64,000 bases of DNA. Origin: Sthenelais limicola (Eukaryota > Annelida > Polychaeta > Phyllodocida > Sigalionidae). Position 1 is the stretch's first letter; every line of letters begins with the position of its first letter. Under the pieces are notes generated by a model. That model was given only the letters and a program-made list of their open reading frames with translations, was not told the origin of the DNA and searched no databases. The stretch covers positions 55,200,986-55,264,985 of the forward strand of contig OW804097.1 of the NCBI GenBank assembly GCA_942159475.1. Direction: 5' to 3'. A program made the translations under genes and the position numbers. Positions 14,201 to 26,600 of this stretch are shown here, in pieces.

Positions 14201-17200
14201 CTTCACATTCACTGAATTCAGGAATTCTACAAATAGTTCAATATAACAACAAAATTGACCCCCAGGTACTTGGCTAAAATCTGTTGTTTTTTGTGTGGCC
14301 CCATAAATGTGATATCTCTGTGTATGCTCCCAATATGATTTCCATATATGGTTGTATTCTCTCCTCCCAATCTCATTATATTAGGGGGGGGGATGTGTGA
14401 AGAAAATGGGAGAATTAGGCTAATTCTAACTAGGGAAACCTCGGATATCTTCTGGATTCCATTGACATTCTTTTCTACCAACGGTGAAATTATTGCTCAA
14501 TTGAATGTGCAGACAAAGAAAATCCTGATTAAAACAATACGAAATTCAGGGCCAATTAATGTACTTTACGGCAAAACATTTTCCGTCATTATTCCAATTG
14601 TTTGAGTGGTTGTTTTTAGTTCCCCAATGATATTTGAATTATTAAATATTAATACGTGACAAAATGACTATTGACCAACTTCACGATCAAAGTCTTCGAC
14701 TTTCCAGTGCTAAGGATCAAATAAGAAAGAACTTATATTAGAAATTGATGAAAATAATAGATACAACCAAACAATTCAGTATTATTGCTATGTTTTTGTA
14801 TATTAGACTGGTATTTGTTCTTTAATCGTTAATGAGCAATTGTTTGTGAAATTGCTATATTTTGTGGGATAGGAACATTGCCCCTACGTCAGATTCAACC
14901 AGAGTAGCAAGTGTGGCATGCGTTATCTTTTCTACTCAAAAATAAACTATGTAATAAAGCTTTTGGATTTCAGCATTGGACAAATGATAAATTCCGGCTT
15001 CTCGTGACATGTGAAAGTCCTTCATTTCACTTATGGTAGTCCTCCATTTTCATTTATTCTGCCAGCACTCGCTGTTGGAGAATGTTATAGTCTGATAGGT
15101 GATTAGAAGCGGCGTTTGCGCATTCTAGCTTTCTAATAGAGAATTCTTTGAGTTGTATGGCATCGAAAAAATGTATAAAATAAAGTTCATAATGCATCAC
15201 TTGTGACATATGCTACGGCCACTGACACTACCACTTGTGTATTTTTTTGTCTGTAGACATTGACCTGAATTAAATAAAAAATAAAGTTAAAACGGGACAT
15301 GTACTTATTGTTGTTGTTGTTGTTTTGGGGCTTTCGCAATGCTTAGCTATGGTTCCAGTCACCGAGATCAGGCCAATTCCAATATTGCTTAGTTGTCCTA
15401 AAATCTATACAATTAACCACTACCAATATTATTCATATGTACTCTCTATTTATATGATACTAGTAAAGTACCCGTCCTTCGGACGGTCACCCTCTATCAC
15501 CACACTTCCCCCTCTCCCTCTTTTCCCTCCCCCTCTTCTCTGACTTTCATACCTGTTTTTCTCTCCCAACCCTATCTCCGATTTCCCCCCTCTCTCTCTC
15601 TCTCTCCCCTCTTCCTCATGCTCCCCCTCCCCGCTTTCTCTCCCTCCCCTCTCTTCCTTCCCCTACATCATCTCCCTCCTCTCTCCCCCCCTCTTCTTTC
15701 CCTCCCCCCTTTCCTATTCCTTCACCCTCTTCTTCACTCTCCCACTCCTCTGCATGAAGTTACAGAGTGTAAAATTAACACCTGCCCGCGGCAGGTAAAA
15801 CTCAAAAGTTACCCACCCTCCTTGGCGGGTAAAGGAAGGTGAGACAGAGAGACAGAAAGAGTACAATTTAACCCATTCAAGGCAGGGGCAGTTTCCACAT
15901 ATATTTTGCCTGGCTGACGGGGCCCTTTTCCTCCTTTTTGGGCTTCAGGATTGGTGTCTAACATGAGGATTAGGGTTTAAAAACATTTTAAGAATATTTT
16001 CTTTTGATAATATGTGTCATATGTACATCATTTAAGAGATGTAAACAGTAATTGATCATATTTTCCCATAAATTCTAGAATTTGGTCTTCAATAATTAAA
16101 ATAATGGGTCCCAATTGGGTGCAATATGGCGGCAACCTTGCTACAAATTCACTTTCCAGCACTTATGTATGTTAGTTATGACGTCACCATTATTGTCTCC
16201 ATGACAACATACCAATGAAAATATTTCTAATGTGTTTGTATACATATATTTTAAATTTCAGCAAAATCCATTCATTTTTTATTAAGTTATGCCCCCTTCA
16301 ATTTATATAAAAATTGAATGCCTTGAGGCATTCACCCGCCCCCCAGGCCAAATTGCCAGGCCAAATATCTTGTTAATTTCACCCACTGAGTTAGGTCCCC
16401 CTGGATGTAGGTTGTGGGAAATGACGTAGTATCTCACAGGGGCTTTCCCAGGCTATAAATAGAGTGTGGTTATCCCGATTTAAAAAAGGCTTCAAAATCA
16501 CATTTCCACCCCAAATACCTTCACAAACCACATACGACGACATCCAGAGAGGGGGGAGAGACCTCTAAAGATGATTAAAGTGGTTTGTAAAACAACAAAT
16601 TCCGAGAACATTCCGGACAAAGAAAACCTTCTTTCTACCATTTCTTTTCTACCTCCTTTCCTAGAAATCGCTCTAGCTTTATATTATATGGATTTACCAT
16701 CTTTTATTTGAAAAATAGCAGATAGTAAACCTGTGAACCATTTATCTACTTTTGTTGTCGGTTTCCCGAAAGGTGCTCTTGATGTTGAATGTTGATATGC
16801 ACACTTGTACAAAGTATTCAATTTTTTTTAGAAAGTTGTTAATCATACGTGTTCATTAATAGAAGGAAGTACAATACATTTTAAAGTTCATGACAAAACC
16901 ATTTCATTAAGTATTTAATATTGATTACGTTAAAATATATTTCAGTGAGTAATACCAAACATACAAAAATAATGTGTATACAAATTTCTACAACTTAACC
17001 TGCGTATGAATACAATACGCATTTTATGATCAGTTGAGATCATTCTTTTTCAGAGTTGATTTAATCTCTATTTCCCAGAACTGTTTCATAATAACAAACC
17101 TCCCACATGATATCGTTAGTTGTGACCTGAAAATGTAGTTATTACCAACTTGGCCGGCGGTACTCGACAAAGAGACAAGAACATACGAGATCAAACACAA

Positions 17201-17629
17201 AATAACCGCGTATTAGCAGATAAGAAAAAGATATGACTAACACCGTTATTAACGCGTGATTTATTCCCGTCCTATTAATGACCAAGTCCATAATCTGACA
17301 TCTAGGCTATAGATATAAATGGGGTACAGTGCATTAATGATACTCACTTGATTGAACTTGATGGAAACGAGTGGCTGTACTGCATGAGCGTAGCATGTTA
17401 TCATTATTAGATGGATGTGTAGTATTTAAATGTCTCTTAGTACTAGTACTAATAAAATTATAATTATCTGTCTTGTTATCTATCTCTCCATATATATGCA
17501 AGTATATGTCTGCCTCTCCTATTTTCTTCTATCGTTTATATATCATATCGATATTATATCTATTTGATAGTTCATCTCCCTTTATATGAACACATCCACC
17601 AGTTGATGTGCATGTACATACTATAATGA

Positions 17630-17677
<48 letters not shown>

Positions 17678-20600
17678 CATCAATTAAAATATTGTATGTT
17701 GAACAAATAAAAAGCAAATCTGTTTTCCCCATGTTCTGGATTGATTACTCACTATCACAATTTACATCAAATTATAAAATTTTAAAACCCTTGCATTAAT
17801 AGTAGCATATTCCCAATACCTTTCCTAAGATTCGATACGAGTACAATTAACCCAGTATACTGTATGTGCCTAGTAGCAATATTAAAGATATGAATAAAAG
17901 GTTCAGCAGGATTAAACAATAGATACCGTTCGTCATTGTATCCGTGCCAGTAGCATGATTGCGACGGGATGTGGTAATCATTATATATATATATGCCCTT
18001 TTTCTCTTTTGGGGAAAAGAGCAAAAGTGACAGAACGTACACAAAAACCCAGTAAATCCAATTGTTCTCTGGAGTGTTATCCATCGTTTCCCACGATAAA
18101 GAAACTCTAGACTGACTATAGTGGGGTGTATATGTACAATCATGTGTATTAACCAATTTCTTAATCCTCATATATTTCGGAAAATATTGAATCATTTTTA
18201 AAAAGTGTCATGTGGCGATCACTTACTTTATTATACCTTTCTAGCAGGTAATATCAATATGGAATACCATCGGCTTACAGCATTGGCGCTCATACCACAA
18301 ACAGCGGGTAATATAGCCTGTGTATTACAGGCTACACGCTACACTTGCCATTAACTTCAATTGATTTTTTTACATATTCTTTCGCCATAAATATCGGGAA
18401 AAGTAAAATAAATACCAAATCACCCCCGGGCAATCTCCACGTTCCATATTACACTTGGGCTATGTGATGCTCGCTTTTAAGGCTGGGTTCCACTGGCCGG
18501 CTACTACTCCCACTACTCCTCCCGCTACTTTGACAGTCTATATTGCTCCTGCTTCTTTAGAAGTGGGAGCAAGCAACTGAAAGTAACCGGAATAGGTGCT
18601 ATATTGCTATGTTACTCCCACCACTACTTCTACCAATACTCAGAAATGTGAGCAGAGAACATTTTGTTTTCACATGGAAATGAATGCATCAAGTAACGTG
18701 AGAGGTAATGTAGTGGTGCCATTGCCCTGCTTCAGCTCCCGCTACTTGATTCCCGTTATTTCAGCTACAAAGTAGCGGCAGTTAAATATCTAACATGTTT
18801 AATAGAAGCGGGAGCACTCAACACTTGGAAAATCCACCAAAAGAAGCGAGAAGTAACATGACTATGTAGCGGGACAAAATAGCACCCATCTTCCTTACTG
18901 TCTCGCTACTACTCGTGCTTCTTTAATCAAGAAGCGGGAGCAGTGGCAGGAGAAGTAGCAGGGCAGTGGAACTCAGACTTTACTACTGCAATCGCTACAC
19001 CCGCGTGTAATATGGAACGTCAGAATCGCCGTCGGGCAATTTTGTCTATGAATTATATATTTTGTTTTGCAATAGTGGATTTAGAGGGGGTGCTGGGAAC
19101 ATTTTCTTTTTCTGGAATTTTTCATCGCCGGTGAATTCAATGGTGACCTGAAAGAAACTTGCAGCGATTATATAAGTCCTTTTGGGAGGTTTTAACTTTC
19201 AAAACTTGAACAATTCTCTTATGTTTTTCAGGTTAGCGAATTTGGAGTCGCGTTTGGCGGTGGAGGGTGGAGAGACGCCGGACGAGGTGTGTGAGATGAA
19301 GTCAAAAGTAGAACAGTTTAGACAAAAACTTGAAGTAAGTCCATGTCATTTACAGTATCATCACATTTGTGATGTGTTACAGGACAATGAGTCACAAGTC
19401 AGAATGCAAGTTTTTGAGATATCATGTTTGAAAAGATGAGGTAAGAAAGCATCCCTTGAAAAATATCAATTTTGCGATATGTGACTTATGTTCCGGCAGT
19501 ACATCGCATGTATCATCGTTACCATTATTGCTATTGTCATGTAGGCTATATATCCCATTCCTATATACACTAACACGAAAAGAACATTTTTATTTGAAAT
19601 GTGTTATTCAGTAGTAACATTACACCAGATCAAGGTGCATGTCTCAGTTCATAATGACATTAATAAACTTATACATTGTATTACTTTGTTACGTTACACA
19701 AAAGAGATATACTAACTTGTGAATCAGCTACAATTAAACATAACATAGCTCATTTCGTCAGGGGAAAAGTTGCAAAATTATAATTGAGATATGAGATGAA
19801 CATTTCGAAAACTCCAGGAGAATGATTGACATATATTTGACGTCATTCGATGACTGACAGTTCATATCATGTTCTCTTATCATCGATATCGGATGGACAA
19901 TTTCTCCAGATGAAGTTAATTACCTGAAGTTGAAATACATGTCAACAACACTCAATATCGTACAGGTCTATGTTATCCCTACTGTATACTGGCAAACACT
20001 AGCTGTCACTATACTTTCGCGAGATGTATCAATGAATTCAAATAAATTATCTTTTTCTGAGACAAATCGATGCTTATCAGTCCAATGTGAAAAGAAACAG
20101 TATCTATCAACATCTGGTGGTCATGGCGATAAAATGACGGTGATTCCAAAAAGTTATATTTGTTGTTGTTATTTTGTTTGTATCAAAGATGTGTATTCCG
20201 TTTCGAATTAAAGTTGAGCAAGCAGTGCCTGCCTAGCCCTGTAAGGAGTTATCCATATAATATACGGGTAGAGCGATTTCTACGAAAGAAGGTAGAAAAG
20301 GGAAGTTGAAAAGAGAGGTTTCTTTGTCTCACATGTTCTCGGAATTTGTTTTTTTACAAACATTTTAACGCGTATGTGGTTTGTGAAGGTATCTGGGGTG
20401 AAAATGTGATTTTGAAGCCTTTTTTAAATCGGGACTTCCACACTCTATTTATAGCCTGGAAAAGCCCCTGTGAGATACTGCGTCATTAGCAAATGTAATC
20501 CAAAATATATCAGGAAATCTGGGAAGATCAACACACCTCAGAGTAGTAACAGATCATATGCTATCCCCTTTTTCTCCTTTATGTAACAGTATGCTTAATG

Positions 20601-23600
20601 AGAAATAAAAGTTATATAATAATAAGCTACGTCCAGGGGGACCTAACTACATGCAAAGGAGTGGGAGAGTGAAGAAGAGGGGGTAGGAGTAGGAGAGGGG
20701 GAGGGGGAGGGAAAGAAGAGGGGAGGAAGAGAGGAGGGAGGGGATGTAGGGGAAGGGAGAGACGGGAGGGAGAGAAAGCAGGGAGGAGGAGCATGAGGAA
20801 GAGGGGAGGGAGAGGGGGGAATCGGAGATGGGGTTGGGAGAGAAAAACAGGCATGAAAGACAGAGAAGAGGGGGAGGGAAAAGAGGGAGAGGGGGAAGTG
20901 TGGGGAGAGAGGGTGACCGTCCTACATGCAGAGGAGTGGGAGAGTGAAGAAGAGGGCGTAGGAATAGGAGAGGGGGAGGGGGAGGGAAAGAAGAGGGGGA
21001 AGAGAGGAGGGAGGGGATGTAGGGGAAGGGAGAGACGGGTGGGAGAGAAAGCGGGGAGGGGGAGCATGAGGAAGAGGGGGGGGGAATCGGAGATGGGGTT
21101 GAGAGAGAAAAACGACCATGAGGAAGAGGGGGGGTATCGGAGATGGGGTTTGGAGAGAAAAACAGGTATGAAAGACAGGAGATCGGGGAGAGGGAAAAGA
21201 GGGAGAGGGGGAAGTGTGGGGAGAGAGGGGGCCGTCCGGAGGACAGGTACTTTGCTAGTATTTAATATAAATATGCGTTTCAAAGGGAATATATTTAACT
21301 ACTTTACTAGTCATTGTCCATCCAGAGATATCACTAATTATTCCCTCAAATATAAAAAGTATATAGAAGTATGCATCAGATTTCCTAAAGTTAAACATTG
21401 TTAGAATTCGCCTAATCTCATCTTTTCAAATATGATGGTATCTCGATATCCATTTTTTGCGACCTGCGACTCATTTGTCTGTGACCCATCATATATGTTA
21501 TAATTATGTGATATTGTTGATAAAGACAGTCATATCAAATTTACCTTCCCGCTTTTGGCACTGAGAGGATGGTAACCACTCCATCTCGATCACTTATTTC
21601 CCTGTTTACATAATTGCCTGAAGCTTCTCCTGATCCACCTCCCTGCTTGAAACATAGAGTGAATGGCTAGAAACCTAACCTGGTATTCTACTTCCCTGCT
21701 CACAGCAATGAGTGGCCCTAATGCTACTCTTTAAAATACATAGATCTATTAATTGAATGAATAGTGAGATAGCACCCGCTTTGATCTAATACAATCATAC
21801 TCAGGGAATGGTTTGATATCATTGTTCTCATCTAGTTCCCAACGTATACAATTAAGAATAGCCACATAACCCCCTCTAAACTACCTCATTGCCAAAGTTA
21901 TTACGAGTGAATGGCATGACACACCTCCCTTCAACCTAGCTACCTTTCGGCTTATAGCAGAGTGAATGATCTGATAGCAATCCCTCTAACCTACCTCCCT
22001 GCTTATAACATTTAGTAAATTACCTTTCCACTAGTGTTGATAATGCATGATACTAAGGTTGTGAAAATCAAATGCTCACAGAATCTAATGCGAGGTGTTT
22101 TCATTTGAGTTGCTCTTGATACTGAGAATATTGAGTAAATGGTTTGAACTTTGTCGCAAAACCCCATTTGACACCATACCCCTATACTATACTATACTTT
22201 ACTATACTATACTATACTATACTATACGTATTTTCAACATAAATATGTCTATCTTTGCAGACAGTAGAACACCTGAGTTGGTTAGGTTTATTTAAGGACA
22301 TCTCTAGTGGCACATCATCACCGTTCTGGAAAAAGCACAACTCAGTACGGAAAACAGCAGAACACAATAAAAAAGTGTATGACAAGTTCATAAGGATGAG
22401 GTATTACTAAAATATTTTCCCTCGCTCTATCCACAATGATATTAGTTCCCCATTTATTTATACAATTCCATGTTATCCACAAGTTTAATTTACTTGTTAC
22501 CTACTTGCATTGCCTCTTTCTACTAATTTTTCGTGTTAATGTTTATTCATATTGTTTATGAACTATATTCAAGATTTATTCTGATTTATTTGTAAGCAGG
22601 ATTCAACAAATGTTTTATATATGTTGTTATGATAGGAACAAAAGCTAATATACAACTGTTTCACAATATTATGGAAAGGCATTTGTATCCATATAGATAC
22701 AGTAGCATATTAGGTCCTGCTATTGCTAACTTGCATTCTTCACATCCCAATCTGCAATTTGACTTTTTGAAGTAGCACCCTAGTCTGCACACACTGGCAC
22801 TACATCGCTGCAGACTAGGACCACTGCGTGCAAACTTGCAACCTGCAACCTGCACGTTGGGCCACAACATTTCTATTTAGCATTCATACAAGTCTGGACC
22901 CTCTCATTCCAGTCAAAACAAACAAATAGACCATGTGTAAGTGTCTAGGGAGCGGGGACACTTAATGATACAGTGTTGTGTAGTTATCTTAGATGAGCTA
23001 GTCAAGTTGTAGGAATAACTCAAGTAGAGAGGGATCTTGGAGATGTGCTGAATAGCTGGCTTTTATTCAATGTTGTAGAGTAACAAGTGGTAGGTTTACA
23101 ATAAGTCCTTAGTGGTTACAATATATCCTTAGTAGAGCAGACTATCTAGGCCCCTCTCGCTCCAGTCAGTCATTTCCAGTCAAAACAAACAAATAGACCA
23201 CACCTGCTAAGCCCCGCCCATAAGACTACACTGCTCTCCATTATTATCCCTATTTCGTATGCAATTCCAATGACTAATAAACATTATTCCTATTTCGTAT
23301 GCAATTCCAATGACTAATAAACATTATTCCTATTTCGTATGCAATTCCAATGACTAATAAACATTATTCCTATTTCGTATGCAATTCAAATGACTAATAA
23401 ACATTATTCCTATTTCGTATGCAATTCAAATGACTAATAAACATTATTCCTATTTCGTATGCAATTCAAATGACTAATCTGTAAACCTTATCCACAAATA
23501 CTATCCAATTCGAATGACTTACACATCTATTCATTCCCTAAACATTCCCAGACAAATTGTTTTATTGCCTTTCATCAAAGTCACACAAACACACTTATAT

Positions 23601-26600
23601 AACACTAACAGGGCTTCCCACCCCTTAAGAGTACACACAGGGAAGGGGTGAGGTTGGAAGGAGATGTCTATATATGGATGGGGAGGGTGGGGCTAATATT
23701 GTAATGAGTGTTTGTTGTGACTGGAAAAAGGAGTGTAAACATTTGAATGCATTGCAAGTTAGCAATTAGTGTGATGAACTGGGAAGTGATGAAATGCAGA
23801 CTGGCATAATGTCTTGCAAAGTAGGCAGTCAGTCTGACAAAGTGGGGCCTAGATTGCAGAGAAGTAGGGAAAGAAAAATGTAAGTTTGCAGAACCAAAAT
23901 GCAAGTTAGGAATCTACTGGATGTAAAATTGGTGAGAATTGGGAAAGTTCTAAAATGTTTTCAAAATGAGGAGTAGGACAGAACATGTTAGGACCTATTT
24001 CGATGCAGATTAGGAAAAAAATTTCCTATTTCGTATGCAATTCCTATGACCATTTCGAAGTTTTTTTGCAAAGTTGCACTCTACATCTCCGAATTGAGGG
24101 GGGAATCTATATGGATACAAATGCCTTTCCATACAATATCCTACCCTCTTCCCACAGTAACATACAGGTAACAGAACAGGTGAGGGAGTACTTGAGGAAA
24201 CCTACCTTTGACAACTGGCAGTGGGAGGATGCAGAGATGTTAATATTGTTACGTCAGATGTACCTAGATCTCAACCTTCACACCCGCTTCAATATTACTG
24301 TAAGTAACTTGAAATGTTTAATATTATGACCCCACAAGTCGGAGAAATAGGTCATGCACTCAGTCGTTAACAGTTGGGGATTACCAGTCTCTGCAATATT
24401 GTAGTTGTGTAAGAATTGATCAAATTAGACTATAATTATATTACTACATAATATAACATATTATAAAGTATTTTTATTTCCACGTTGAACGTTACAAATA
24501 TCTGCAGGAAACTTTAACTTGTGACTTTAAATTGTAAAGATGAGGTAATTCAAAATGGCATCATGCATCTCTAATCTAGCTATGGAATATTTTAAAATAG
24601 CTATGAACCCATGGATAATGATTTGGATACTATAGGGGCCTATGGCCTGACGAATCTGGGAATTGGAAAACAAGATTCAAGGCCCTTGTCCACTATAAGC
24701 CGATTCTCATGCGGTTCTCACGGAATTTGGTGGAAAAGGATCCTATGCGGCGCAAAATTGCACGAGAATCGACTTACTGGACTAGGGCATTAAGGATAAC
24801 TCTATTATCTTTATTTGTGTATCTCAGTCAGTAAAGATGGTAATGGTATGATTCTTCTTTGATCTCAAGGTCAGCGATAAAAACCTTTGTATTGCTTTTA
24901 CTTGTGGAATCAGGAAGGACTTGACCTTGTCACCTTTGACAATTACTTCGTGTTCTATGCAGTACTTTATCTGTATCGCATATCTCTCTTAAGATGTTAA
25001 TGGTGTGGCTCTCCTTTGATCTAATAAAGATCAGTCAAGTAGCGCTGTTTAGATAGATTACAGGGTGTTGTGTTGTAGTTCATCCTCCAAAACACATAAG
25101 TACTATAGTACCAGGTCTCAGAAGTTGAGTCCTAACCAGTTTCCTCCGCAATGGGTTTTGCTTCGATGGGAAAACTTATGTTTATGATTTTATTATAAAA
25201 GCCTGTCCATGGGTTTAAGCAAGAAAATGTTATTCTGCACACAAAAAAGCTCAATCTAGGCCTATATTGTAATTCTCATATTAATTCTTTGAGATGGCCT
25301 CTGCTCATCCGGTCACATGACAGTGCATCCACAATTAAGTCTAGGAACGAACCGATTTTGTCCAATTTTGAACTATTGTTCAGATATAATATTAATTTCA
25401 CATTATAAAATATATACATCATGAACATCACCAACATTTCCACACCATTTATTGCCTACAAACTACATAAATCCTGACATTTAACCCATTGTTTACTTTC
25501 ATTCCACTGTTAGGCAGTGGGCCGGGTCATGGGGGACAACAGCCTACCACCATAGCAACCAAGCTTAAAATCTCCAAATTTCCCCCTCAATTTCTTAAAT
25601 TATACACAATTGTCAGCAAAACAAAACAAATGACTGCAATCTATGGACATTACTTTATATATATATATATCCATGTAAGATTGAACCTTTTTGTCCCGTT
25701 TATGTATATGGTTTCAAAGGGGTTAAAAACAGGTATTTTAACATTAAGGTGAATGGGGCTCGGCTGTTGTATTCACCAACGCAGCTGAGGCAAGCTTGCC
25801 CCGATCATAGCGCCACCTGGAAATACCCGGATTTCCGTCTCAAAGAATTGTGCATTGACTCCATTCTGTTGATAGTATATATCACCCCTATATCCACCCA
25901 CCCTTCCCCTACCCCCGACCCCAACGCCATTTCACCTGCACACAAAAAGGCATGATTTTAGTCCATGATTGGGTCATTTACCAGTCCGTTATAAGATTAT
26001 AACAGACTGGTTAAAGTATATCCCACTGTTCTGTGGTTAAGTGGCAGTTTCAGGCAACAGCCAGAAAACCACAACAGAGAAGTTGGTGGTGTCTAAATGA
26101 AATATATATCCCCTCGCTACGTATAGCCCTCAGCTTTAGCTAGCTTTCGTGTGATATAATATGCCCATTGCCTTTGGCGTCGGGCACATCATATGATTAT
26201 CACACCAGCCACGGTGTTACCGTCGCTCGATCATGATATATTTCTAAAATATATATATATATATTCATACTACGTTCTTGTGAATAATTTTTTAAAAAAG
26301 TATTTGTAGTAGCGAAATCTGCATCTAACATCTTCATTTCTACATTTCAGATGGACCTTTTACATCAATGGCTTTATGAAATATACAAACACTATAATCA
26401 CGTACCATTCCACAACTTCAAACACTGTTTTATGGTGGCACAAATGGTGAGGACATTTCATCAATTTAGAATTAATGGTACAAGAGAAAAAATGACAAAT
26501 GCAATCTACTTTAGTACTCTGGTGAATAAGAGTTTAGTAATACACAAGCTTTGACGCTAAAAATGAATTACTCCTTTAAATGATTAAATATATGATTCAA

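Larger units (their letters stand above)
4185..19231 (+). other. 15 kb PDE9A intron
   Basis: Between the exons at 4133 and 19232. About half is mobile or tandem repeat (listed separately). 11137-12250, 12490-13800, 13940-15450 and 16700-18420 are mostly unique AT-rich sequence with no exon I could recognise. Missed small exons cannot be ruled out. Confidence 0.6.

Noticed and set aside
17782..18195. 137-codon frame on the - strand
   Set aside because: No domain, no splice partners and a low-complexity composition like the surrounding intron; not supported as a gene.
20627..21404. 218- and 203-codon frames on opposite strands
   Set aside because: Both arise from the purine-rich interior of the Helitron and match no Rep or helicase motif.
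23243..23482. CRISPR-like spaced repeat
   Set aside because: The 40-bp units are directly adjacent with no unique spacers, and the genome is eukaryotic.
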